Shown here one piece after another: positions 26,452 through 34,357 of a stretch of 50,271 bases of DNA. The DNA lies in assembly GCA_024698145.1 (NCBI GenBank), contig JAILRO010000014.1, positions 72,356 through 122,626 of the forward strand. Direction: 5' to 3'. Under the pieces are notes generated by a model. The model saw only the letters and a program-made list of their open reading frames with translations. It did no database searches and was not told where the DNA came from. Each line of letters opens with the position of its first letter. Position 1 is the first letter of the stretch. Made by a program: the position numbers and the translations under genes. The stretch comes from Lachnospiraceae bacterium (GTDB lineage: Bacteria; Bacillota; Clostridia; Lachnospirales; Lachnospiraceae).

Positions 26452-26521
26452 ACAAGCTACGTTGGAGTGGCGAACTTGTGGAAAAACAGATATAAAAAAT
26501 TGGAATGCAAGTGGTAAAAAT

Positions 26522-27115
26522 ATGGGATTAGAAAATACAAGGGAAAAGAAATTGTTATATCATCTAACGCAACTGGATAATATGATATCTATCATAGAAA
26601 ATGGGTTGATGTCTAGAAAAGAAGTTGAATCTTTAGGGATTAGATATAGAGATGTGGCAGATAAGGAAATAATATCGAGAAGAGAAGTGCTTGGTTTAGA
26701 CAAGTATATTCCGTTTCACTTTCATCCATATTCGGCTTTTGATGTAGCGGTAAAGAAAAGTCATCCTGATGATAAATTTGTGTATATTACTATAAAGAGA
26801 GAATTTGCAAAATGGGCAGAGTTCAAGGTACTGATAAAACATCCATTATCGCTAGAAGAGTGTAATTTATATGAGTATTCAGAAGGAATCGCTCGTATGG
26901 ATTGGGATACACTTGAAAAAACTGGAGTGGATGATCAATACTCTAAAAATGTTAAAATGGCTGAAGTATTATGCGATAGAACAATACCAGCATCACTTAT
27001 TCAATGTGTATATGTAGCCGATGAGTGGACAAAAGAGTATGTTGAACAATTATTCTGGGACAAAGGGATAAAAGAGCAACCACCATATGTAAGCGTCATG
27101 GAGACGTTCTTTTGA
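26522..27115 (+). CDS. darT: DarT-type ADP-ribosyltransferase toxin (DUF4433)
   Basis: A 197-residue toxin of the DarT family, which uses NAD+ to ADP-ribosylate single-stranded DNA and blocks replication of phage or host. The family start LYHLTQLDNMISIIENGL carries the NAD-site H14. A Arg-rich segment follows (ISRREVLGLDKYIPFHFHPY), and KNVKMAEVLCD holds the likely catalytic E148, with RTIPASLIQCVYV after it. ATG 26522 gives the canonical N-terminus but has only a poor ribosome binding site, while a TTG at 26462 would add 20 non-conserved residues. Low translation suits a toxin. The antidote gene darG begins 34 bp downstream. Confidence 0.9.
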   Translation: MGLENTREKKLLYHLTQLDNMISIIENGLMSRKEVESLGIRYRDVADKEIISRREVLGLDKYIPFHFHPYSAFDVAVKKSHPDDKFVYITIKREFAKWAEFKVLIKHPLSLEECNLYEYSEGIARMDWDTLEKTGVDDQYSKNVKMAEVLCDRTIPASLIQCVYVADEWTKEYVEQLFWDKGIKEQPPYVSVMETFF

Positions 27116-27149
27116 TAATTGTTGAAATTAACGAAAGGAGGCGCATGTT

Positions 27150-28166
27150 ATGATAAAATATACTACCGGAAATATCTTTAACTCAGATGCTGATTGTATT
27201 TTCAACACGGTTAATTGCGAAGGATATATGGGAAAAGGCATCGCTTATCAGTTTAAGCAGCGCTTTCCTGAGAATAATAAAAATTATGAAAGAATCTGCA
27301 AGGAAGGTGAATTGAGACCGGGTGTTATTCTGCCTTTTGTAGAGAATGGAAAAATGATTATTAATTTTCCAACAAAGGATAAATGGCGGAATCCTTCACG
27401 AATACAATATGTTATTGATGGGCTGGATTCTTTTGTGAGCTTGCTTCCGGATTTAAATATCAAAAAGGTTGCAATTCCACCACTGGGGTGTGGAAATGGT
27501 GGTCTTAGGTGGAATGAAGTAAAGCCTATCATCGAACGCAAACTTATGGACTGTGATATTGAGATAGAAGTCTTTGAACCATATGCCATAAAGGTAAATA
27601 CGACTCTTGGCGAACAGATGACAGTGTATGATTTGCTCATATTGCATGTTAGAGGTAAGCTTAAAAAGGTTAATTCTCTGAGGTTTCAAAAAACATTATT
27701 TTTTACAAATTATTATGCAAACACTAAAATATATGGTTTTGCACGAGGAAGGTACGGACCTTATTCGAAAGACTTATATTGGGAATCAGAGAAAATAAGA
27801 AGATTTCAGAAACTCAATGCGCTGGCGAACACCGAAGATACGTATAAATCGATATATCAAATGATATGTTCAAAGAAGACTGATAATCAGTATAATAAGA
27901 TATCTGCATATATAGATAAGGCACTTGAACTCGTTAATTCAATTGAAGATGATCTGATTCTTGAGGGAATAGCAACAGCGTTGTATTTGATAAAAGATGA
28001 AAACATGACGAACAAAACATCAGTCGTACATGCGTTTAGAGAATGGTCTGATGATAAAGCTGCTAGGTTCAGTGAAAAGACCATTATGATTTGTTTGGAT
28101 AAGCTTGAATGCCTTGGAATTATTCGAAGAAATTTGTTTGAAGAGTATGAAGTGTTGAAAAGTTAG
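27150..28166 (+). CDS. darG: DarG-type macrodomain antitoxin
   Basis: A 338-residue antitoxin. Residues 1-150 are a macrodomain of the DNA-ADP-ribosyl glycohydrolase type: NTVNCEGYMGKGIAYQFKQ and PPLGCGNGGLRW are the ADP-ribose-binding loops. Residues about 155-338 match the DarG C-terminal helical domain (LLILHVRGKLKKVNSLRFQK, FARGRYGPYSKDL) that binds and inhibits DarT directly. It removes ADP-ribose from thymidine or guanosine in DNA. An ideal AAGGAGG site lies 8 nt before the ATG, much stronger than that of darT, as expected when antitoxin must exceed toxin. A terminator follows at 28192. Confidence 0.9.
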   Translation: MIKYTTGNIFNSDADCIFNTVNCEGYMGKGIAYQFKQRFPENNKNYERICKEGELRPGVILPFVENGKMIINFPTKDKWRNPSRIQYVIDGLDSFVSLLPDLNIKKVAIPPLGCGNGGLRWNEVKPIIERKLMDCDIEIEVFEPYAIKVNTTLGEQMTVYDLLILHVRGKLKKVNSLRFQKTLFFTNYYANTKIYGFARGRYGPYSKDLYWESEKIRRFQKLNALANTEDTYKSIYQMICSKKTDNQYNKISAYIDKALELVNSIEDDLILEGIATALYLIKDENMTNKTSVVHAFREWSDDKAARFSEKTIMICLDKLECLGIIRRNLFEEYEVLKS

Positions 28167-28191
28167 GTGGTTGCCTTTGGACTAAAACTGT

Positions 28192-28219
28192 AAGAACCTG
28201 ATGAGTCGGGTTCTTTTTT
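28192..28219 (+). terminator. Terminator of darTG
   Basis: Stem AAGAACC (28192-28198) with GGTTCTT (28209-28215) and a run of six T. About 170 bp of A/T-rich sequence without a gene follows before the SIR2 leader hairpin; the stretch includes an unusual C7-A8 run near 28260. Confidence 0.8.
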
Positions 28220-28394
28220 GGTGGTTGGAGAAGGGTCTTTTTGGTGTGGGTGATATTACCCCCCCAAAAAAAATCTAATTTGGTTTTGTGTATTTACGTA
28301 TATTGTTAGATGTGGTAAAGTATAACAGTTAACTATAAATTTAGTACATTTTTTATTTATGGAAAGAAAAACAAAATATTAAAAAGATTGGATG

Positions 28395-28419
28395 ACACTG
28401 ACAAATGTGTCAGTGTTTT
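28395..28419 (+). terminator. Terminator-like hairpin abutting the SIR2 gene's ribosome binding site
   Basis: Perfect 9-bp stem (28395-28403 with 28408-28416), 4-nt loop and four T, ending one base before the GGGGAGG site at 28420-28426. It resembles an attenuator; the short T run makes full termination uncertain. Confidence 0.6.
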
Positions 28420-28435
28420 GGGGAGGTATTATTAA

Positions 28436-29359
28436 TTGAATTACAAAGATGAATCCAAGCTAAATAAAAACGTTTTAAAAAAAAATATAATTGCATCGGC
28501 TCATATTAGTTTTCTGTTTGGGGCAGGTGTTAATGGGACGGCTCTTCCTCAATTAAGAGATTTTGAACAGACAAAAAATAAACTTGCAGAATGGGAGGTG
28601 GATACATCTAAAGGTATTGAGGAAGGGATAGATAATATTGAAGATGATATAAAAAGAGAATGTATAAAAAATATTTTTATTGATGAGTTTAAAAGTTATC
28701 ATGAAAATGCAGTGAAGAAAATATGTTCAGGAAAGGACAAATCAATAAAGAATTTAGAAGCATTATTAAGAAAAACATATCTAATCGTACAAGAGACTCA
28801 AAATAGAAATCCAAGCATGAAACAGATTAATATATATACATTGAACTATGATAATATTGTAGAAAAAGTATTGTTGAATAGAGGGTATTTGTATAATTCT
28901 ATATCCGCTAGCAATACTTCGAATAAATCAAGTTTGATGGATGTTATTGGATACAATTACAACGTAAAAAAATATATTCCTACATTTATGGTAAGCAAGT
29001 TGCATGGGGATATTGATAAGCCAATAATACCGGGAAAATCAAAATATAAAGATATGCTTAATGAAGATTATTTTGAAGTTGCATTTAATATGAAAGAGCA
29101 ATTGTGTAGGCCTAATTCTATTTTAATAGTGATTGGTTATTCCGGAAAAGATAATCATATAAACAAGATGTTGGAAGACTGTTTGAATACTGGACTTACT
29201 ATATATTGGTATAAATATTTAGCGACGGATATTGTGCCATTTGAAAATCGGGTTAATGTATTTGTGAGAGAACAAGATGATTATACTAGTATAAAAGATA
29301 CAACATTAGTATGTTATAATGATATGGAGAATGTATGGGCAGAGAAATTGGAAAAGTAG
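28436..29359 (+). CDS. SIR2-family NADase of a SIR2-HerA defence pair
   Basis: A 307-residue SIR2-like protein. NAD-site elements are FLFGAGVNGTALPQL (residues 27-40), the NIYTLNYDNI block (132-141), the catalytic H190 in SKLHGDID and IVIGYSGKDNHI (231-242). No zinc-binding Cys pair is present, as in bacterial defence SIR2 proteins that deplete NAD+ rather than deacetylate proteins. Translation starts at TTG 28436, nine bases after GGGGAGG. The HerA gene overlaps its 3' end by 25 bp, implying translational coupling and a stable complex. SIR2-HerA (also called Nezha) assemblies degrade NAD+ or DNA on phage infection; that activity is inferred here. Confidence 0.87.
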   Translation: MNYKDESKLNKNVLKKNIIASAHISFLFGAGVNGTALPQLRDFEQTKNKLAEWEVDTSKGIEEGIDNIEDDIKRECIKNIFIDEFKSYHENAVKKICSGKDKSIKNLEALLRKTYLIVQETQNRNPSMKQINIYTLNYDNIVEKVLLNRGYLYNSISASNTSNKSSLMDVIGYNYNVKKYIPTFMVSKLHGDIDKPIIPGKSKYKDMLNEDYFEVAFNMKEQLCRPNSILIVIGYSGKDNHINKMLEDCLNTGLTIYWYKYLATDIVPFENRVNVFVREQDDYTSIKDTTLVCYNDMENVWAEKLEK

Positions 29360-31044
29360 TTGAAGCAAAAGGAGTTTATGTTAGGGCAGAACTTTATGAA
29401 CTGTTTCCACCGTATATTGTTGAATATGGAAAAACTATTATTTCACCACGGATTAATTCATATGTGAAAACTAGGGTCGGCTTGGATATAATTATTTGTC
29501 AGATTACTGGTGAATATTATGAGGAGCAGAGAAAAGGAACGTTTACAGGATATTTTTTTGATTTGGTAGTGAAAGGATATATAGAAAACAATCATTTTAT
29601 ACAAGGAGTTAGAATGCTTCCTATGGTATCCGCGGGTATTGAAATGTTGGATTCTGATGATTTTAAGATGATAAATGATTGCGATAGTGTTAATTGTTTT
29701 TCTTTAGGAACAAATCTTTTTGACAATACTCAAAGTTATTATTTTGATTATAATACAATTATACCATCTCATATTGGTATTTTTGGAAATACAGGTAGCG
29801 GAAAAAGTAACACCTTAGCCAAGTTGTTAAGTATATATTCGGAAATTCTGAAAAACACAGATAAAGGAAAAGTTCTTGTTTTTGATATAAATAATGAATA
29901 TGGAAACAATGCTATTTGTGAATTAGATATGAAAAATATTTATAATTTAACCACACGAAGTCGATCAGAGAAAAGAATACCGTTGAACTATGGTAATTTA
30001 GAAGAAGATGACTGGTGCGTATTGTTAAATGCAACTGAGGCAACTCAACGTCCTGTTATAAAAACAGCATATAATGATAATAAATCAAAAGAAGAGTATG
30101 AAGCCTTAATTAAGGATATGATAAGAACGGGACGTCACCAGTTGCTTAAATCAATGCAGTATAATATGAGAGATTATATTTCCGGCATACAAAATCTATA
30201 TTGGCATACAACTTGTGAAGTATTTTACTTTTTTGATGGAGAAAAAAATGTATTTTTTAATAATGAATCCCATGAAGCTGAAGAGTATTTGAGTAATATA
30301 AGTGTTAATGTTCCGGAAGCTCTACTGTCAAATTTCTTGTTTAAATTGTATTTTGCGGTTGCCACGCATATAGGGTATGGCACTCAATATGAGTTTATTT
30401 CTCCTTTGTTAAGAAGGGCAGAGAAGTTGTTCGCAGACTTTGAAAAAGTTTTTTCTTCGAGCAATGAAGACTTGTTTGGTGGTAAAAATATTGCGGTTAT
30501 TCAATTAGCTAATGTTAATAAGGATATGCTGGAATTGATACCATCTATAATTGTTAATCATTTATTTCATAAACAAATAGAAAAAAAAGAAAATAACAGA
30601 ATAAAAGATATTATTAATGTGGTTGTGGATGAAGCACACAATTTGCTTTATGAAAATGATCTTGATCGTAAACATACAACCATTACGGTAGAAACATTTG
30701 AGAGAGCAATAAAAGAAGGAAGAAAATTTGGGATGTTTTTATGGATATCCAGTCAAAGACCTTCAGATATATCATCTACAATAATATCTCAAATGCATAA
30801 TTATTTTATTCACAAATTGGTGAATCCTAACGATTTGAGCAGAATAAGAAAGGCTGTTGCGTTCTTGGATCAAAATGCAATGGATTCATTGACGGTTTTG
30901 GGGTCGGGAGAATGTATTGTTTCAGGTACGGGAGTTAAAATGCCATGCTTTATAAAAATTAATCAGTTGAGTAAAGAACAAAGACCTAACAGTGAAAATG
31001 TTTCTTTGTTTGGGTGCGATGGTATATTTGAAAAAGATGATTAG
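29335..31044 (+). CDS. herA: HerA-like FtsK-family ATPase, SIR2 partner
   Basis: A 569-residue ATPase. The N-terminal ~100 residues form a HerA-ATS/HAS-barrel-like beta domain. Walker A is GNTGSGKSN (151-159); Walker B is INVVVDEAHNLL with D432-E433; SSQRPSDISSTIISQMHN matches the sensor/Arg region of HerA-FtsK proteins. Such ATPases form hexamers that scaffold and activate SIR2 in defence complexes. The start ATG lies inside the end of the SIR2 gene, preceded by GGAG. It is followed by 47 bp and then leader copy 2. No NurA nuclease gene is adjacent, so this is the SIR2-HerA type and not the archaeal repair type. Confidence 0.9.
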   Translation: MGREIGKVVEAKGVYVRAELYELFPPYIVEYGKTIISPRINSYVKTRVGLDIIICQITGEYYEEQRKGTFTGYFFDLVVKGYIENNHFIQGVRMLPMVSAGIEMLDSDDFKMINDCDSVNCFSLGTNLFDNTQSYYFDYNTIIPSHIGIFGNTGSGKSNTLAKLLSIYSEILKNTDKGKVLVFDINNEYGNNAICELDMKNIYNLTTRSRSEKRIPLNYGNLEEDDWCVLLNATEATQRPVIKTAYNDNKSKEEYEALIKDMIRTGRHQLLKSMQYNMRDYISGIQNLYWHTTCEVFYFFDGEKNVFFNNESHEAEEYLSNISVNVPEALLSNFLFKLYFAVATHIGYGTQYEFISPLLRRAEKLFADFEKVFSSSNEDLFGGKNIAVIQLANVNKDMLELIPSIIVNHLFHKQIEKKENNRIKDIINVVVDEAHNLLYENDLDRKHTTITVETFERAIKEGRKFGMFLWISSQRPSDISSTIISQMHNYFIHKLVNPNDLSRIRKAVAFLDQNAMDSLTVLGSGECIVSGTGVKMPCFIKINQLSKEQRPNSENVSLFGCDGIFEKDD

Positions 31045-31167
31045 AAGATATAAAAGACATTTTTTTTAAGGAAACCATTCCTGTCATCTTTTTATTGCAC
31101 ATTGCATATACAACATAACAATTATTACATTAGCTATAGGTAATATATTCAAAATAACCCTCAAACC

Positions 31168-31196
31168 TTGAAAATTATACGATTATATGGTATCAT
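31168..31196 (+). promoter_or_regulatory. EPS operon promoter in leader copy 2
   Basis: TTGAAA (31168-31173), 17-bp spacer, TGG-TATCAT (-10 at 31191-31196), the same as in copy 1 apart from one spacer transition. Confidence 0.7.
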
Positions 31197-31312
31197 ACAC
31201 ACGTTTGCGAAAGCTATAATTCGCGACGCGTTGTACATGAAATTACAACATGAAATCGTCGCCTGGCGCGCGTTTGATGGGGTGGTGGATATCATTGAAA
31301 ATGATTCAAGGC
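31197..31312 (+). ncRNA. Candidate LoaP-responsive leader RNA, copy 2
   Basis: Same folded segments as copy 1 with no base change. It is followed by a terminator at 31377-31403. The combination of promoter, structured RNA and terminator upstream of a 12-kb EPS operon is the usual substrate for processive antitermination. Not matched to a published motif by me. Confidence 0.55.
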
Positions 31313-31376
31313 GTTATTGCGTTGATATGGCGAAGCTGTGTCTTTTTGCAAGCAAATAAATGATGAGATTAATTTG

Positions 31377-31403
31377 TAAGAGCTGGGAACGGCTCTTATT
31401 TTT
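31377..31403 (+). terminator. Leader terminator of the EPS operon
   Basis: Perfect 7-bp stem TAAGAGC/GCTCTTA (31377-31383 with 31392-31398), 8-nt loop, T5 at 31399-31403. It lies about 50 bp before the first EPS gene, so transcription must pass it to express the cluster. Confidence 0.75.
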
Positions 31404-31454
31404 ATGATTGAAAGAATAAAAAGTAAAAATAAATGTTACGGGGATGACAAATTG

Positions 31455-32282
31455 ATGAAGGTGCTGGTTACAGGTGCAAATGGATATTTGGGTTGTGGAA
31501 TAATAGAGCAACTTATTAAAAAAACTGAGGTTGATGTTGTTGCATGTGATATTTCAACACAAAACTTAAATGGAAAACTTAAAACGATACAATGTGATCT
31601 TTTTTCATTAGAAGATCCGTATACGTATTTTGGAAAGCCTGATGTGGTTTTACATCTTGCGTGGCGTGATGGGTTTGTACATTATTCGGATTCTCATGTT
31701 GAGGATTTATATAAGCATTATTTATTTCTTGGAAAAATGGCCAAAAGTGGAGTGAGGAAAATAGCTGTGCTAGGGTCAATGCATGAAGTGGGATTTTACG
31801 AGGGATGTATTAATGAAGATACGTCATGTAATCCGATAACACAATATGGTATAAGCAAAAATGCATTGCGTCAATTGACGGAAATTATATGCAAACAGAA
31901 TGGTGTTTTGTTTCAGTGGTTAAGAGGATATTATATTGTTGGAAGCTGCAAGAATGGGCGTTCTATATTTAGTAAGATAGCCTTGGCTGCATCTGAAGGG
32001 GAAAGGTGTTTTCCGTTCACAATGGGACAGAATCAGTATGATTTTATCGATTACGATGAATTTACAATGGATGTTGTAAAAGCGATAATGCAAGATGAGG
32101 TATTGGGTGTTATAGAAATATGTTCGGGACAACCTGAAAAATTATCAACGCGTGTTGAAAAATTTATTAAGGAAAATGGATATGATATAGAATTGAAATA
32201 TGGAGCTTTCCCGGATCGTCCTTATGATTCTAAGGCGGTATGGGGAAGTAACGATAAAATTAAAAAAATTGTAGAGGGCTAA
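31455..32282 (+). CDS. NAD-dependent epimerase/dehydratase family protein
   Basis: A 275-residue extended SDR enzyme acting on a nucleotide sugar, first gene of the EPS operon. The dinucleotide motif GANGYLG lies at residues 7-13 and the catalytic Tyr-Lys pair in YGISK. ATG 31455 gives the canonical MKVLVTGANG start; an upstream ATG at 31404 abuts the leader terminator and adds non-conserved residues. The exact sugar cannot be told. Its stop codon immediately precedes the ATG of the PssD-like gene, so the two are tightly coupled. Confidence 0.85.
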   Translation: MKVLVTGANGYLGCGIIEQLIKKTEVDVVACDISTQNLNGKLKTIQCDLFSLEDPYTYFGKPDVVLHLAWRDGFVHYSDSHVEDLYKHYLFLGKMAKSGVRKIAVLGSMHEVGFYEGCINEDTSCNPITQYGISKNALRQLTEIICKQNGVLFQWLRGYYIVGSCKNGRSIFSKIALAASEGERCFPFTMGQNQYDFIDYDEFTMDVVKAIMQDEVLGVIEICSGQPEKLSTRVEKFIKENGYDIELKYGAFPDRPYDSKAVWGSNDKIKKIVEG

Positions 32283-32738
32283 ATGAATATGAAGATATGC
32301 ATGGTGGGGTCATCGGGCGGACATCTGACCCATTTATATATGTTGAAAAATTTTTGGTGTAAACACGAGAGATTATGGGTTACATTTGATAAAGAAGATG
32401 CAAATAGTATACTAAAGGATGAAAAAAAATATTATTGCTATTATCCTACAAATAGAAGTTTGAAGGCGTTGATAATAAATACAACCATTGCGTGGCGAGT
32501 TTTAAAAAAAGAAAAGCCGGATGTTATCATTTCCTCTGGAGCCGCTGTTGCGGTTCCTTTTTTTTATTTGGCCAAAATATTTAGGGTGAAAACAATTTAT
32601 GTTGAGATTATTGATAGAATTGACAAGCCAACGTTGACTGGCAAGATAGTTTACCCTGTTACAGATGTGTTTATTGTTCAATGGGAGGAAATGAAAAAAA
32701 TATATAAAAAAGCAATTAATCTTGGAAGTGTTTTCTAA
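32283..32738 (+). CDS. PssD/Alg14-like glycosyltransferase membrane subunit
   Basis: A 151-residue protein of the Alg14/PssD/Cps14F group. It starts with the glycine-rich ICMVGSSGGHLTHLY, includes PDVIISSGAAVAVPFFYLAK and ends TDVFIVQWEEMKKIYKKA. Alg14-type proteins recruit the Alg13-type catalytic half to the inner membrane face to add the second sugar onto undecaprenyl-PP-sugar. The partner gene follows 39 bp downstream. It begins directly after the stop codon of the epimerase gene. Confidence 0.9.
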   Translation: MNMKICMVGSSGGHLTHLYMLKNFWCKHERLWVTFDKEDANSILKDEKKYYCYYPTNRSLKALIINTTIAWRVLKKEKPDVIISSGAAVAVPFFYLAKIFRVKTIYVEIIDRIDKPTLTGKIVYPVTDVFIVQWEEMKKIYKKAINLGSVF

Positions 32739-32777
32739 AATAATAAAGATAGAGAAATTGCGGAAGGAGAGTACACA

Positions 32778-33287
32778 ATGATTTTTGTAACGGTAGGGAC
32801 ACATGAACAGCCTTTTGACCGACTCGTTCAGTGTGTTGATAATATAAAAGGTTCTGGCCTAATCTTCGACGATGTTTTTATTCAAAGTGGATTTTCTACA
32901 TATTTACCACAGTTTTGCGACAAATCAAAGATGATTACATATGCAGAAATGAAAGAAAAAGTTGAGAAAGCGAGAATTGTGATTACGCATGGTGGCCCTT
33001 CGAGTTATTTTATGCCGTTGCAAATTGGGAAAATCCCTGTTGTTGTGCCAAGGCAATATAAATATGGTGAACACGTTAATAATCATCAATTAGATTTTGC
33101 CAGAAAAATAAGTGAAAGATATCATAATATAATTGTTGTTGAAGAAATAGAAAATTTGAAAGATATTCTGATTAATTATGACTCTATTATTAAAAATATG
33201 AATGGCAATATTGAAAGTAACAATGCATATTTTTGCAGGGAGTTTGAAAATATCGTTGATAAACTTGTGTTAGGAAGTGTTAAATGA
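32778..33287 (+). CDS. PssE/Alg13-like glycosyltransferase catalytic subunit
   Basis: A 169-residue GT28 C-terminal-domain protein. It opens with MIFVTVGTHEQPFDRLV and has the nucleotide-sugar site VITHGGPSSYFMPLQIGKIP and VVVPRQYKYGEHVNNHQ. With the PssD-like protein it forms one glycosyltransferase, as in Cps14F/Cps14G. AAGGAGAG precedes the ATG. The next gene overlaps it by 4 bp (ATGA). Confidence 0.9.
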   Translation: MIFVTVGTHEQPFDRLVQCVDNIKGSGLIFDDVFIQSGFSTYLPQFCDKSKMITYAEMKEKVEKARIVITHGGPSSYFMPLQIGKIPVVVPRQYKYGEHVNNHQLDFARKISERYHNIIVVEEIENLKDILINYDSIIKNMNGNIESNNAYFCREFENIVDKLVLGSVK

Positions 33288-34357
33288 GAATATTGATGGT
33301 TTGTACGGTTCCATTTACGATTACGGGAATACCAGTACATATTAGAAATTACTATAATGAATTAATAAAAAAAGAAAATGTGTCGATAGATATAGTTTCA
33401 GAATTGTATGATGAAAAAATTGTTAAAACATTGAATCTTGACAATACTAATTTGTATGAATTACCACGAAAAAAAAATCCAATTAAGTACGTTGTAGTTT
33501 TGAGAGAAATACTCAAAAGAGAGAGATATGACATTATTCATATACATGGGAATAGTTCAACGATGGCATTAGAGTTGTTTGCAACATTTGGTATGAGGAT
33601 TGTCAAGGTTATTCATGCACATAACACCAAATGTTCACATGTTTTTTTAAATTTTTTATTAAAACCGGTAATAAATAAGATCTCGAATTTGAAGTTTGCC
33701 TGCAGTACAGAAGCGGGAGATTGGCTATATGGTAAACATAAAGATTATTTTGTTATAGGAAATGGTGTGGACATAAAAAGATTTGCTTTTTCAAAAAGAA
33801 ATCGAATTAGTTTAAGAAAAGAATACGGTATACCGGACAAAAAAATAGTTATCGGTCACATAGGAACGTTTAATGAACAGAAAAATCAAAAATTCTTAAT
33901 AGGTGTGGCTGAAGGATTAAAAAAGCGGGAACTAGATTTTCTGTTTTTTATGATTGGAGAGGGTAATAATACCGCTTTTATGGAATCTATAACAGAAAAA
34001 AAATTGGAAGATTATTTTTTCGTTAAAACCGCTGTTACTGAGATATACAAGTATTATTCGATTTTTGACATATTTGTGTTGCCGTCAAAATGGGAAGGGT
34101 TAGGCATGGTAGCAATAGAAGCGCAATTGTCAGGCCTAACTACAATTGTATCTGATTTTGTTCCAAGAGAAATTGAGATAAGCAACAATGTATTTTTTAT
34201 TTCTTTAGAACAGGATGAATGGATTGAAGAAATAGAGCGAGCAACAAAGGATATTAATCGGAGAAGTGTAACAAATTATAACAAATATGATATTGTTGAA
34301 TGCGCAAACTACTTAACAAAATGTTACGAAAAAGGACTATTAAATTATGAAAATTAG
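33284..34357 (+). CDS. GT4-family glycosyltransferase
   Basis: A 357-residue GT-B enzyme. The N-terminal half has MRILMVCTVPFTITGIPVHI and IIHIHGNSSTMALELFA; the C-terminal donor domain has IGHIGTFNEQKNQKFLI and the retaining ExxxxxE-like motif KWEGLGMVAIEAQLSG. It resembles EpsF/Cap-type transferases that extend the lipid-linked EPS repeat unit at the cytoplasmic face. It overlaps pssE by 4 bp and the polymerase gene by 11 bp. Confidence 0.9.
   Translation: MRILMVCTVPFTITGIPVHIRNYYNELIKKENVSIDIVSELYDEKIVKTLNLDNTNLYELPRKKNPIKYVVVLREILKRERYDIIHIHGNSSTMALELFATFGMRIVKVIHAHNTKCSHVFLNFLLKPVINKISNLKFACSTEAGDWLYGKHKDYFVIGNGVDIKRFAFSKRNRISLRKEYGIPDKKIVIGHIGTFNEQKNQKFLIGVAEGLKKRELDFLFFMIGEGNNTAFMESITEKKLEDYFFVKTAVTEIYKYYSIFDIFVLPSKWEGLGMVAIEAQLSGLTTIVSDFVPREIEISNNVFFISLEQDEWIEEIERATKDINRRSVTNYNKYDIVECANYLTKCYEKGLLNYEN

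Larger units (their letters stand above)
31092..31312 (+). repeat. 221-bp leader repeat, copy 2 (before the EPS operon)
   Basis: Second copy of 26231-26451 (217/221 identical, same orientation, 4,861 bp apart). Here the leader continues for 65 bp into a true intrinsic terminator just before the first EPS gene. This is the expected arrangement for LoaP-controlled operons, so this copy is probably the ancestral EPS leader. Confidence 0.92.

Noticed and set aside
26307-26495. A ~62-residue open frame in leader copy 1, matched by another at 31168-31359
   Set aside because: The start codon is the -35 hexamer of the promoter, so it could not be transcribed from it, and internal ATGs lack ribosome sites. 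The two frames diverge after the repeat ends. The conservation is better explained by the RNA.
27150-28166. Simple Appr-1''-p processing enzyme instead of DarG
   Set aside because: The DarG-type C-terminal domain and the adjacent DarT gene make the antitoxin assignment much stronger.
28255-28275. Homopolymer C/A run as a phase-variable switch
   Set aside because: It lies in a non-coding gap, not in a reading frame or between promoter boxes that I can identify.
28436-29359. Protein deacetylase (CobB-type sirtuin)
   Set aside because: No zinc-binding Cys pairs, and it is coupled to a HerA ATPase gene as in defence systems.
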